A stretch of DNA of 33,942 bases from Symbiodinium natans (Eukaryota > Sar > Dinophyceae > Suessiales > Symbiodiniaceae): positions 290,001-323,942 of the forward strand of contig CAJNDS010002662.1 of assembly GCA_905221605.1 (NCBI GenBank), written 5' to 3'. Below the pieces are notes generated by a model. The model was not told where the DNA came from. It saw only the letters and a list, made by a program, of their open reading frames with translations, and did not search any database. The translations under genes and the position numbers were made by a program. This document shows positions 9,227 through 20,362 of this stretch, piece after piece; the stretch's first letter is position 1; every line of letters begins with the position of its first letter.

Positions 9227-11308
9227 ATGGAACCTCCAAGAAAAAGAAGCAAGCTGCAGCAGCTTCTTACTTTCAAAGCCGCTTTGCCAGCTCACTCCCA
9301 GAGTGCACTGGCTGCTTTTGTCGACGCCGCCAAGGAGCAAGGCCTCCCAGAGAAGAGCTCTTCCAATGACCAGCGGAAAGCCAGGGACGAGCTTCTACAG
9401 AGCTGCCATGGTGGGCCACTGGGTCCTTTGATCCAAGAAGCAGAGGTCACCACCGATGATGGTGCCAAAGTCACCATGTATTTTGCCAACCTTTTGGTCT
9501 ACTTGGCCAGCCTTTTCCAGATGGGTGGAAGCTTCCATGATCTGGTCCAAAGGAAGCACCGAGCCAACCCATCATCGGTCTCCAAGCCATGGCAACTTAT
9601 TATTTATTCGGACGAGGTGATTCCTGGAAACGTGTTAGGACCAGCCCAACGAAAGTTGTGGGCGATCTATGCCAGTTTCCAAGAGATGGACCAGTTCCTC
9701 CACCACGAAGACCTCTGGCTCACCATCTCCCTGGAAAGGTCCAGCTTCGTCAGCCAGGTCCAAGGCGGCGTTGGCCAGATCATGTCCAAGATCTTGGAAG
9801 CCATCTTCGCCAATGCCCACGTGGAACCACAGGCAGGGTTTTTATTGAAAAGTCCATGTGGCCCAGGTTCCGATGTTCGACTGCATTTTCGGTGGGCCAT
9901 CTGTCTTGCAGACGGTGCTGCCCACAAGCAGATTTGGTCCAGCAAGGGGGACGCAGGCACAAAATTCTGCATCCTTTGTGCCAACATCCACTCAGGACAA
10001 CCCACCACTGGCGACGACGAGGACACCATGGACCATCGCACCACCAAGTACAGCCAGTTGGTCTTGACCACTGACGAAGACGTCGTCCAGTCCTTCCACA
10101 GATTAAACGAAAGGCGAGCCACGTGCAGGACCAAAGCTGAATTCTCGCAGTGGCAACAAGCCACCGGCTGGACCTGGAATGCCCATGCCTTGCTCCTCAA
10201 CCAGACTTTGTTGGCCAAGAACCAGGTGAAGCCAGTCAGCCAATTCTGCCATGACTGGATGCACGGCATTCTGCAAGGAACGGCCCCGGTCGTGCTGTTC
10301 CACACCTTCCATGCCATCTCTGAGCACTACAACATTTGGGAGGCCATGGGCCCATACATGGCCATGTGGAACTTTCCAGGTGCTACCAAAGCCGGTCACT
10401 TGGCCGGTTTGTTTGACGCCAGCAAGGTCGCCAAGTACAAGAGCAGCCACAAGTTCAGTTGCCAGGCTTCCGACCTGCTAGGCATTTATCCAGTCGTTCG
10501 CCATTTTTTGCATTCTGTACTTGTGCCAAGCGGAACCTGCCCAAAGCCCTGCCAAGCTTTCCTCAGCCAGGCCTGCTTGTTAGACCAGGTTCACCAAGGG
10601 GTCATGTATGGGGCCACCACCAGGGCCAGCCTTCTGGAGGCTGCGGAAGAGTCCATCCAGAGCTTCCAGCAGGCCAACTTCGACGTGGGATTGATGAGGA
10701 AGTGGCATTGGCTCTTGCATCTTCCAGATTTTCTCCACCGGCATGGCTGCCTGCTCTCCACTTTTACCAGCGAACGGAAACATAAAACAATTTCGGCTTT
10801 CGCCACCAGGCTCCAGAAGACCACTGCCTTCGAGATCCACTTGATGAAGCAAGTGCTCGCCATGGAGATCACCACGTTGACAGAGCCCGGGCGGTTTCCA
10901 GACTCCTGCCAGTTGGTGAAGCCAAAGAAGCCCAACAAGCAGCAGCTGCAATTCCTCAACCAGTTTGTGGATTGCTCCGCGAGCGAAGCCAAGGTTGCTT
11001 CCGTCGCGAGGCTCGCAAGGGGTGGTGCCATCCATGCCCAGGACGTCGTGGTTTTCCGCCAGGACAACGGAAGATGGGACCTGGGCCAGGTGCTTTTCCA
11101 TTTGGAGCTCGGAGACGACAAAGCCACACTCGTCCAACGTTGGAGGCCAACAGAGACACAGAAGACAAAGCAGTTCGCCAAGTGCTCCATCACCAACGAG
11201 CAAGGCTTCGTGACCATGGACTCCATCCTGTACCCACTGGTGTACAGCAAGACCTCGGAGAGCGAGGCCACTGTGCTGCTACAATACCAGCTGTACCACA
11301 GGCTTTGA
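9227..11308 (+). CDS. Transposase-like DDE protein, 693 residues, intronless
   Basis: The start GCCATGG gives an N-terminus MEPPRKRSK that looks like a nuclear localisation signal. The track-long ORF could start 42 bases earlier, but this ATG has the better context. Three spaced acidic positions in conserved-looking motifs fit a DDE transposase: Asp129 in IIYSDEVIPGNVL, Asp343 in CHDWMHGIL and Glu516 in FTSERKHK. CACTA and Plavaka transposases carry a D-x-MH motif for the second Asp and an ER/ERxxK motif for the Glu, which is the basis for the call. A Cys pair (FCILCANIH, near residue 250) may bind zinc. The only long uninterrupted gene in the left block, it lacks introns, unlike its neighbours. 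It could also be an uncharacterised dinoflagellate family without transposase activity. No terminal inverted repeats were found. Confidence 0.5.
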   Translation: MEPPRKRSKLQQLLTFKAALPAHSQSALAAFVDAAKEQGLPEKSSSNDQRKARDELLQSCHGGPLGPLIQEAEVTTDDGAKVTMYFANLLVYLASLFQMGGSFHDLVQRKHRANPSSVSKPWQLIIYSDEVIPGNVLGPAQRKLWAIYASFQEMDQFLHHEDLWLTISLERSSFVSQVQGGVGQIMSKILEAIFANAHVEPQAGFLLKSPCGPGSDVRLHFRWAICLADGAAHKQIWSSKGDAGTKFCILCANIHSGQPTTGDDEDTMDHRTTKYSQLVLTTDEDVVQSFHRLNERRATCRTKAEFSQWQQATGWTWNAHALLLNQTLLAKNQVKPVSQFCHDWMHGILQGTAPVVLFHTFHAISEHYNIWEAMGPYMAMWNFPGATKAGHLAGLFDASKVAKYKSSHKFSCQASDLLGIYPVVRHFLHSVLVPSGTCPKPCQAFLSQACLLDQVHQGVMYGATTRASLLEAAEESIQSFQQANFDVGLMRKWHWLLHLPDFLHRHGCLLSTFTSERKHKTISAFATRLQKTTAFEIHLMKQVLAMEITTLTEPGRFPDSCQLVKPKKPNKQQLQFLNQFVDCSASEAKVASVARLARGGAIHAQDVVVFRQDNGRWDLGQVLFHLELGDDKATLVQRWRPTETQKTKQFAKCSITNEQGFVTMDSILYPLVYSKTSESEATVLLQYQLYHRL

Positions 11309-11663
11309 AAAAAACAATGCTTCTGTATCCGCCACATGGCATTTCCACACGCACATGACATGTTGCAGCCCTATCATGGCTATGCACGACAGCCTGCCCA
11401 TGCAGGCCATGGACACGTATTTTTCCTTTACATACGTTTGAAAAGGTATGTTATATATATATATGTTATTACTTAAACCACTGTTAGACTCCACTGATTT
11501 TCTTCTCTTGTATCAGACTCCGTAGCCTAAACAATGCCTTTAAACTATAGGAACTACAAGGGAACTTACCTCTACATTTGATGTCTATAACTTAAGCTAA
11601 CTCCACCTAACTTTTTAGCTAACTAACATAACTATGTTAACTAGTCATAAAAAAGCCAGGATT
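11309..11663. other. AT-rich spacer
   Basis: No gene seen. It holds a short (TA)n run at about 11449-11464 and many CTAA/TTAA words. It marks the change from the left block, rich in TGGCC words, to the tandem array and the genes on the right. Confidence 0.5.
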
Positions 11664-12470
11664 CCAAGTACTACATTTGTACTACAACTCAACGAGAAAC
11701 CCTCAGCTTCCCGCGCCGCCGTACGCGCCGTCGCACGCGCCGCCGTCCGCTCTCGCGCCCTATCCGGCTCTGTCCTCCCAGTACGACATTTGTACTACAA
11801 CTCAACGAAAATCCTTCTTCCCGCGCCATCGTACGCGCCGTCGCACGCGCCGCAGTCCGCTCTCGCGCCCCTCCTGCTCTGTCCTCCCAGTGCTACATTT
11901 GTACTACAACTCAACGAAAATCCCTCAGATTCCCGCGCCGCCGTACGCGCCGTCGCACGCGCCGCAGTCCGCTCTCGCGCCCCTCCAGCTCTGTCCTCCA
12001 GTACTACATGTGTACTACAACTCAACGAAAATCCCTCAGCTTCCCGCGCCCGCACGCGCCGTCGCACTGCTCTCGGCCCTGATCCCCGCGCCATCCCCCT
12101 TTCGTTTCCATCCCCCGTTCGCGCCGTCGCACGCGCCGCCGTACGCGCCGTCATACGCGCCGCAGTCCGCTCTCGCGCCCCTCCGGCTCTGTCCTCCCAG
12201 TACTACATTTGTACTACAACTCAACGAAAATCCCTCAACTTCCCGCGCCGCCGTACGCCGTACGCGCCGTCACACCGCTCTCGCGCCCCTCCGGCTCTGA
12301 TCCCCGCGCCATCCCCCTTTCGTTTCCATCCCCCGTATACGCGCCGTCGCACGCGCCGCAGTCCGCTCTCGCGCCCCTCCGGCTCTAATCCCCGCGCCAT
12401 CCCCCTTTCGTTTTCATGCCCGTTTCGTTTTCACCCCGCGCCTCCATCCCGGTATCGCGCTCTCGCGTTT
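11664..12470 (+). repeat. CG-rich tandem array, about 111-bp unit
   Basis: The marker TACTACATTTGTACTACAAC, with small changes, starts at 11669, 11782, 11891, 12002 and 12201, giving periods of 113, 109, 111 and 199. Each unit continues CTCAACGAAAATCCCTCAG, then a CGCGCCGCCGTACGCG-type segment, then GTCCGCTCTCGCGCCCCTCC and GGCTCTGTCCTCCCAG. In the 3' half the marker part is lost and a CCCCGCGCCATCCCCCTTTC element appears near 12080, 12300 and 12390. The array is open in several frames only because it lacks stops, so it is not called as a gene. Confidence 0.85.
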
Positions 12471-12761
12471 TGAACCTAAACGAGAACCCAACATCCGAGA
12501 TGTTTTTGGGAAAAAGGGGGAGCTTTAAGGCTTTAAGGGGTAGAGTTAGTAGAGTTTTGTGTAGCCAATCCGTTGCTGGAAAGGCATGGGGCGGCTGTCC
12601 GTTGCTTGACGGTCTTGTTTAGTGACGAGTGAAGCGACTCACCCCAAAGCGGGAGCTTTAAGCCAAGAAACCATGTACAAATATTTTGGGGTTCTTTGTC
12701 AGTCCCCAACTCCTCTGCGTTTGTCTTGTTCTGTCCGTGCTGATGTGAACCGACTCTGCAG
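12471..12761. other. Possible 5' region or intron
   Basis: No firm gene. An ATG at 12672 lies 90 bases before the next coding segment, and a pyrimidine-containing stretch ends in ACTCTGCAG at about 12761, which I use as a 3' splice site. Confidence 0.3.
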
Positions 12762-13635
12762 GGGACGAGGAGCTGTCCGACTTGCTTGAGTCCGACATCG
12801 CTGGCCACTCAACCACCTACGACTCCAGCAGACAGCCTTCTGCCTGCTCAAACGCGACGTCTGCCACGCCAGGCAGGTAGAGCATGGTAGAGCCGTCGCC
12901 GCATTCGAAACCTGCCGCTGCACATGATTGTTCCCACGAGGTTTGCCGACGATTCTGACAACAGCCGTGGACAAGCTGCCATCCGACAAGCAATGCCCTC
13001 CTGATCACAGCTCTGCAGCAGGGCCAAGCACTGACAGCGAGAACAGAAGCAATGAGCCAGACATGCCTGACACAGACAAAGGGCCCAAAGGGCCACAAGG
13101 GCCACTACAAGATCAGCTATTGAAGAAGCTTGAGATTGATGTCGTTGAGCCGGTCGAGAAGCGAGAAGCTTTGGCCGAACCGGAGCCAGCTCCCAGCCCC
13201 GAGTGCCGCAGCGCGCTTTCCACGCAGACTGTGGGAGTTCCGCCTGTCGACGTCGTTCATCCCACCAGTCCGAGCACTCCGGGCAGCCCCAGCTTTGCTC
13301 TGTCCCCATTGACCCCATGTGGGGGGGGCATTGGCTCCGGCATGGAGGCCGAAGCAAGAGGTAAGGAGCTTAATGGACCTTCTTGAAGTCCTGCAGTATC
13401 CTTGCAAAGCACTCACCGGGCAGTCAACCAACCTAAGATACCGTACAGGCAGGATGCAGCCCGGATACAGCCCTTCAGAAATCATGATGTTTGCTGTCGC
13501 AACCATGCCCGCTAGAAAACCGAACCCCAAGGTGTGAGCGAGGCCGTATTCGTCTCAACGTCAGCGGAGGCTAGGTTGGATGCTAGACTCGATGAGATAG
13601 ATGTTCATGTCCAATGTGAAGCACAACCTGAGTCG
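12762..13635 (+). CDS. Acidic, Pro/Ser-rich multi-exon protein, partial
   Basis: Three exons join in phase: 12762-12876, 13011-13360 and 13532-13635 (introns of 134 and 171 bases, GT donors GTAGAG and GTAAGG, AG acceptors, phases 2 and 1). The first exon reads DEELSDLLESDIAGHSTTYD. The second is Gly/Pro/Ser-rich with DQLLKKLEIDVVEPVEK and a run of Pro/Ser. A G-run at 13320-13328 encodes CGGGIGSG. The third is acidic (RLDARLDEIDVHVQCEAQ). A further coding-like stretch, VVTDPHLWQAVTEDISYSY (about 13671-13759), may follow. The protein looks mostly disordered and no family is recognised. The start codon is not identified. Confidence 0.45.
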
Positions 13636-14462
13636 GTGTGAGGTCACGCTTGTGTCAGACTCAGGTACAGGTGGTGACCGATCCACACCTGTGGCAAGCG
13701 GTCACAGAGGACATATCTTACTCGTACGCCGACTTTGCACGTTTTTGCATGGGCTCTCTGTAATGTCATACTTTGCATGAGGGCGACCTGTGCAAGCTGC
13801 AAGAACTGGTGGCAACAGGCTTGCTGCACAAATGCTCAAGGCTCGATGCCAAGCCCAACTGCCTAGATGATGTTCATGTCAGGCTTGCTTCACAGCGGCC
13901 GCGTGGCTGACGTGAACCGACACAGCATATTTTGGCCGCTCGGATCGCGGATTGTTGTCGATGTCGTGCGCTGTCGGCGCACTTCGAAGCCAAGGAATGC
14001 CCTGGCATTTCAACAAATCAAGGCCGTCGTACCTGTGAAATGTGCAAGCAAAAGTAGATGCGTTTGGATGTGCCACCAGCAGAGTGCTCTTGTGCTTGCC
14101 AGCTTACGAACCATTGCGGACCTTGAGCACTGTAATCAGACCCTTGTAATCGTGAAGGTGGCCTTGTTTCTGCTGCACCATTTCCCACCAGGTCAGGGTC
14201 CAACAGTTGACAAATCGCTTGGAACAACATGACAGTACACATCAGCACAGTATCCAGCGTTCACCGCACCCTGCCCGCCGTGCAAGGATCTGCGAATGGT
14301 GTGGATATCACAGAGGACGCAATCTAAGCATGCTCAGAGTGTCCCAGCAAGTCAATGATGGACAGCAGCTGCTATCCACACCTGCCACAGATTGAGGTTA
14401 CACAAGACGTGTTGATACTCGCGGAGCACATGCATTATGTAATATGGTTGTGAGCTGTCAGT
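13636..14462. other. Mixed stretch with a few coding-like pieces
   Basis: Two short + strand segments look coding: about 13671-13759 (HLWQAVTEDISYSYADFARF) and about 13782-13900 (GDLCKLQELVATGLLHKC, reminiscent of an ankyrin helix pair). The introns needed to join them would be too short, so I do not model them. The rest shows nothing I can assign. Confidence 0.3.
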
Positions 14463-14655
14463 TCTCCCCCCCTCCCCCGCCCCTGCTGAAGACTGAAGAC
14501 CTGAAACCCTAAACCTAAACCCTAAGCCCTAGAATCCTAATCCCTAAGCGGTATAATCTTAAAGCCTATACCCTTTAGACCCTAAACTTACCCTAGAATC
14601 CTAAACGCGAAACCCACACCAACGGCGGACGGCGGGGGGGGGGGGGGCGCCGGGG
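14463..14655. repeat. Telomere-like CCCTAAA array bounded by C and G runs
   Basis: A C-run (about 14465-14482) is followed by degenerate CCCTAAA/CCCTAGAATCCTAA units (14504-14613) and then an uninterrupted G-run (about 14632-14647). The units are the reverse complement of the TTTAGGG theme at 4708-4863, so the two arrays point towards each other. The C and G runs could pair with each other on one strand, or the G-run could fold as a quadruplex. Confidence 0.75.
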
Positions 14656-15608
14656 CACAACCATGTATGTGCGTGATCGTGCACGTGCATATGGTCACGA
14701 ATAGGTGCTTCATAATCTGCACAGTGTATATGCAGTTGATGTGCAGCGAATGGTTGTGCACATGTACTGCATGACAGTGGGACTGGACTCGATCAAAGGT
14801 CCATCCAAGACGGCAAGACACACTGCTGCACTTGTGCGCTGTTCTTACTATTGCCTGTACATAGCATAACTGTAGCAAGCCACTCAGCATCTGTAGTGTC
14901 GCATCAAGAGATTTCTTCTGCCACGAGCGAGGTTTGTACATTCACGAGTTTTCCGTGCTGCTGGCTGACCTTGGCTTGTGTCTCTGGACAGCATGCTGCT
15001 GACAACTGGCAACCTCTCCCAGCCAGGCTGCCGCAGCTGAGCTCTTCCAGCGGCTTTACCTGGGTCCGGTCCTCTGAGCTGAGTGCTTTCAGCACTAGTT
15101 TGGATCTCGGCTCAGAAGATTGGGGGGGGGGGGGGGGGCAGGACGGTCAATAAAGAACGATAGAAAGAATAATGAAAATGGAAGAGTCTCCCACTGTCTC
15201 TCACCAGATGCATCCGTGTGGCCCACGGCTAAAACGGGCATGTGCCTATATGTGCGTCAACGGACAAATGGGGAAAAAACCATGAACCGCGCAAACAAGC
15301 GACAAGACGGCAAACATGCTGTAACATGTGGCAAGTCACAGTGGAGTCCAATCGAAATCTGTCTGCTCACCTCTAGCGGCTGCAAGTCGTTTTGGAGTTT
15401 TTGTCACTACGCGGCCCGCCTCCGCTGTAGGCTGGAACTCATGGTCTTCCTTTTTGAGGGTCTGAAAGCCAAGAGCATCGCCAAGGGCTAATTAGCTAAT
15501 TCTGTTTGTGCGGGTGTGCCTGAGGAAGGCGCTGCCCGACGTTTTCCGACAGATTTGTTGTCTCTTTCTGCATCTAGCTAGAAGGGCGGATATCAATTAG
15601 CTTTTAAG
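14656..15608. other. Region without a supported gene
   Basis: Nothing I can assign. It contains a 17-base G-run at 15122-15138. Short open stretches on both strands show no domain. Confidence 0.4.
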
Positions 15609-17560
15609 CAACACGCCCCGGACGCCTGGTGGCAACACTTCGCGTGGGTCGATGTCGGGCACAAGCCCATGCTCGCATATAGCGGACAAGAAGAGGAAGG
15701 CATCATCAGTTGTCCACGCAGCTTTCAAGGCATTGGCACAGTGTGGAACAAGGCTGCCCTGCAGGTGGGTTGTGTGTTGGCGTGTGCATCGTACGCACAT
15801 GGGGAAAGCATCTAACTATTGCAATGGGTGTCCTGACTGGGGAAGGCAAGGTTGGCATTTGCAATGGCTTCTGGCAATGATGCCAGGCCTACAGGAGCAG
15901 GCCTTCTTCCACCGCTGACACATTCCTACACTGCGCGGCAGTCCGCGGCCCACAGCGTCATATTGAGATGGCGTGTGAGCTTTAAAGTTGCATGTGGAAT
16001 GCTTTGCTCCCAGGCAAGACTGAACTTCTGGGTTCTGCGCTACACACTGTCGCTGCCGACTTACACTGCTTCAAGCACATGACATTGAGGCATGATGTGT
16101 AGAGGCATTTCGTCATTAAGGTCGGCAGATGCTGTCTACTTGTTGCAGCACAAGAACGGCAATGGCCACACTGCATTTCAGGTAGCTCACTGAGTACTGA
16201 TCGACATTGCAGCATATACCTTATTACGCCGGTGTTGCTCAGGTTCTGTTGCACAAGCTTTCGGAGGTGCTGCGAAGAGATTTGCAGTCAACGTTGGGAG
16301 CCTGATTGGTGCGAGCTCTTGAGACTCGAGACTGGAGGTCTGTCGGCCACCATCTCTCTCACCAGCACAAGCCCCACAGGTGGCCCAACGCTCAGTTTGT
16401 CGGGGGATTGGGGTGCCTTCAAGTGGCCTGAAGTGGCTGAAGGTACGAAGCCATTTAGACGACACCTTCAGAGCCTATGGCATGTTGACGTCTCTGATAT
16501 ATTGGGAAGGATACATGAAATTAGTTACAGGCGTGTATGCCGCCACTGCCTGAGACAACTGCAACACCCTGGCATGGTCCATGGCGTTGGTTTCGCAGAC
16601 CTCACTACGGAGAGGCGTGAGGAGGTCCTCCTGGACAGCCAGTCGGTTTATGCTGGCTTCCCCCCTTTTGACTTTGTTCAGGCACATGCATGCGGTCGGC
16701 CGTCGAAGGGTATCTAGAGAGCGAGGGTGCGTGTGCGAGAATCCCCGGCCGTTTCTCCGCACCGCGCAGAAGATGAAGAACAAGTTAATGGAGTAGTTCG
16801 CTCGATGTCACTTCGGGGAAGCGGAACGCACACACGAAGTACCTTGCACAGACATCGCTTGTCCTCAAAGCGCCTAACAGTGCGTATCCGGCTTTGATTA
16901 GCTACGCCTCCTGGAGAGTGGGTAGAATTCCGGTTCGATGTCCCTGTTCCTTGTGTATGTTGAGTGCTGTGGACGGCAGCAAGCAGATGTCATGGGCTAA
17001 TCCAGTGCGTCAGGAGTCTGAGCGGCCACTGCTTGACTTTGAGAAGCCTGCCTCTCATCCTCAGGGTATGTTTTCAATCTGCCCTTGGTAGCGAGGATGC
17101 TCCATCTTGCGTCGCCGAGGTACCAGGCAAAAGGAAGTCAAGACTCTAAGGAGCCTGCTTTTGCAGACGTGGAGCTGGAGGCGGCGCACTGAAGTGAGTT
17201 GAGAAGCCGACGATCCTGGCACTAGACTTACTAAGTCAGTAAGGAATGCCTTAGTTTCTTTCGTCTTCGCAGTTGTAGATCGTAGCCACGCAGAGAAGGC
17301 TTGTCCCCAAATCGTGAAGTTATTGTACATCCATTGTGACTGTGACTGCGACACTGTCCTGATGATTGTAGCCTTTCGAACGGAGCATCTGCAGCTTTTG
17401 TGGATGGGATCATCGTCAAGCAAAGCCAGGTTATCCTACACATGGGTAGGGAGCACCGTGGCATGGAGGGAACTTTGCAAGGTGGAAGAGGACAGTGGTG
17501 AAGTTGTCCGGGTCCCGGCACATCGAGCCATCCTCGGCGCTGCCTCACGTGCGGAAGCTC
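15609..17560 (+). CDS. Candidate ankyrin-repeat plus BTB-like gene, fragmentary model
   Basis: Several small + strand exons look coding. 15609-15764 is flanked by AAG and a GTGGGT donor and encodes APDAWWQHFAWVDVGHKP. About 15917-15975 reads DTFLHCAAVRGPQRHIEMA. About 16014-16085 reads KTELLGSALHTVAADLHCF. 16143-16181 reads LQHKNGNGHTAFQ and ends at GTAGCT. 16243-16293 reads VLLHKLSEVLRRDLQST. The TxLHxAAxxG and NGxTAF patterns are ankyrin signatures. Further on, about 17157-17191 reads AFADVELEAAH and 17482-17550 reads VRVPAHRAILGAAS; a DVxLE strand followed by AHRAxLxAAS is the core of a BTB/POZ domain. Ankyrin-BTB proteins often recruit substrates to cullin-3 ligases (family knowledge). 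Joins are not resolved, and other pieces (16588-16680, GFADLTTERREEVLLDSQ) may belong. Confidence 0.35.
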
Positions 17561-20362
17561 AGGGCTGCGCGCAAATGGATTCTTTGTTTACAAATATGCT
17601 GATACATGTTGCATGTTGCGGACTGTACTGTGGCTCCACTCCTCTTCTCCAGAATGATGGCTCAGATTTCATCATAGTGGAGCTCTGGACACTTCGTGGC
17701 TTCTCGATGCTGATGCCGCAGATGTTTCAATAGTCAACTAGCATCAAGAGCTGCAGGAAAAAGGTTGGAGTCGCTTGCAAGACCCAACTCAACAACTACG
17801 CAGTCTGTACTTGCAGTTAGCTTCTCTTAAGCAGATATCAACAAGATGCCAAAGATGGGCACGAGCATGGTTCAAGGTGGATGAGGCTGCTTGCTTGAAA
17901 TAGTCACGAGTCAACTCATGCGTGACTGCACATGAGCAATGCCAGCAGCAAGGCTTCGGATGAAAGCCGACGATGTTGCTTTGTTGCTTGCTTACAGGTC
18001 ATGGGCGGCGTTGCACCCTGTGCAGGGGAGCAGCTGCCAGGAACTCGGGTTGTGGGGGAGGGCTGTTGTGGAGGAGGGAGCATGGGGCAGTCATAGGAGT
18101 TTCAACGACACTGAGGTGTTGTGCATCAGAGCCCCTCGGGACCTTTGCAGAGGTGAGTTGAACATAGATCTGGCATGTGGCATTGTTTTGTGCAGCTTGT
18201 CCAGTCCCAACTGGCCCAGCTGAGTGTGAGCTGCTGCTGCACACAAGCGCTAGGTCAGGCACAACTGTGGCTTCAAGGAGGAGATCGTGCCTCAAATAGT
18301 GAAGCATTCAGCTCTGTGATGACCCCAGCTAGCTGGCAATATCTGCTCGCAAGATTTTCAGCTGAACATTTTGCACGATGCCAGGGAACCAAAGTACGAG
18401 AAGACGCTGGCACAATGCCTTGCGAAGATCCCAGCTTCGTTTTTCCGAGAGCCTCCGAGCTTCTCCGAGAAAGAGTAGCAAAGATGGGGGAGCGTTGTCC
18501 GGTGCCAGAGGCCACTTCGCCCGCGGGACACAGCGATGCCCGGTGCCCCGGACCTTGGCTCCCGCTCAGCTGCAAAGAACAGAACCTCACACCCGCTTGA
18601 AATTTGCAGAGCTTTCATCACAGACATCCTGACGCCTGAGAAGCTGGGCTGCGCACGCGCCGAATCCTAGGGACCTGGGACGCAACAAGGTCTTTCTGGG
18701 CAGCTCCGTCTTCCAGCCGCCGAGAGGCTCGCCGTCCCCTGCATCCCGCAGGAACCGAGAGGCTCCGACCGCTGAACTGAGAGTCTTCAGTTGGTCGAGT
18801 GATCGTCATGACCCAGATATCCCGCCTGCAAGTCCACATGTTAGGTGCATGGAGAGCTCGAGGCGGGCAGTTAGCCGCAGTTGGCCTCTATGGACCGCTG
18901 CACCTGACTATCCGAGGAGAGCCCCAGAAGTCAAGAGGAACGAGAGGCACGGCTGCGAGATCTGAAGAACGTACAGGGATCGCATGGCCTGCTGCATGAG
19001 GTCACCACGCTTCGCCACGGACCAAGATCAAGACAGTCACCACGGGTGTCATGTGTCAGAGTGTTTCAAGAACAGTGGGGCATGCCTTGCTCTTTCCGGC
19101 GGAAAGCATGTCGCACTTGAGATGGCTGAGGTTTGCTGCTGAAACGGTTCGTGCAGGAGACCGTGAGGCCTCACCTGGCATCCAGCAATGGCCTTCTTAC
19201 AAGAGCACTATCACTAGCACGATGCGGCACGATGCAGCGCCGGAAACTCCACCCAAATACCGCAATGATGCAGAAATGAACCAAGTCGGCAAGTGAAGTG
19301 TCCCTTGTTGTAAAGACCTCTTTGCTGAGGACTTGTCGCTAACTCAACGTTCCTCTACGATTGCAGTCCACAGTCACAATACCTTGTCAGGGGCCAGTCC
19401 TACCAAGTTCTCGTGCGGCACTGAGAATGCCAGCGCCACCCAGCCACCGCCCGGAGTCCCGCAGGTAAGGTGGGCCAGTAGCCATTTGAAATGACAGGTT
19501 GCCGATGGTAGCGCCGAGCCATGCAAGCTAGCAGCTTACAAAGTTGGCATCTGTCTCCAATCTAGTTGACATGTGCACGCGAAGGCCATGCCAGCTGCTC
19601 TCGTGCTTGAGGTTGCTTTTGGCCCCCAATCTCCAATACTTCCAACTCGTGCCAGGTGCTAAGTTTCACAGAGAAGCTTGATACGTCCTATGTTGGTGAT
19701 GTGTAGGTTTGATGTTGTGTCAAAAGATCCAAGTCTGCAGCATCATAGATCGTGCAGACTGAAACGTCCACTGCCACTCTGCTCCAGGACAGATGGCCAT
19801 GGTGGCATGTTTATTTCTATCCTGTGCTTGACCTTGTCACCATTGCGTCGCGACGGGTATCACTTTTGTCTTGTTTTATACGTGGCCCAGTGGAGTTAAC
19901 TACGAAAGCTGTGACGGGTGCTGTGACAGCCCCAAGGCTGCGCTGCCCTCAATGCAGAAAGACCGGCCAGGTGTGATTCACGATGTTCCACTGAAGTCCA
20001 TCAAAGATATCTGTGAGGGCCGAAGAAGGCTTTTCTGTGCTGCTTTTAGGCTTCACCGACATCCAATGCCGTTCCCTGGCTCTGACATGCCCTGACTGTG
20101 TCCAAGGCCCGGGAAGGACAATTCAAACCAAGCACACGCCCGTCGACTTAGCCGTGACCTTAAGATGCCACCGTTGGCAATGGACGGGCTGGCCAAACGA
20201 ACCTCCACGTCAATGCAAGAGCACCCTCAACTCTAAAAAGAAAGTACTATATGTTGAACCCGATTTTTCCCAAGCTTGAATGGAGCTGTTCAAAATTTAG
20301 CATCTGAAGGATGATCACTGCGCCACCCTTGTCTTACGAAACAATGAGTGCCGGCATCTCGG
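17561..20362. other. Region with little recognisable content
   Basis: No gene is firmly supported. One + strand segment at about 18255-18390 (SWQYLLARFSAEHFARC) looks coding and could be a late exon of the ankyrin/BTB candidate. The rest may be introns or intergenic DNA. Confidence 0.35.

Noticed and set aside
11664-12470. CRISPR-like array
   Set aside because: Units are directly repeated along their whole length, with no unique spacers, in a eukaryotic genome.
11634-12473. 279-residue + strand ORF over the tandem array
   Set aside because: It is open only because the CG-rich repeat lacks stops; the product is a low-complexity Arg/Pro/Ala repeat and two frames are open at once.
15597-15800. 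Minus-strand ORF ending in GVRGVLLKS
   Set aside because: Plausible at first sight, but the + strand frame 15609-15764 is equally open, ends at a good GT donor and fits the direction of all other genes.
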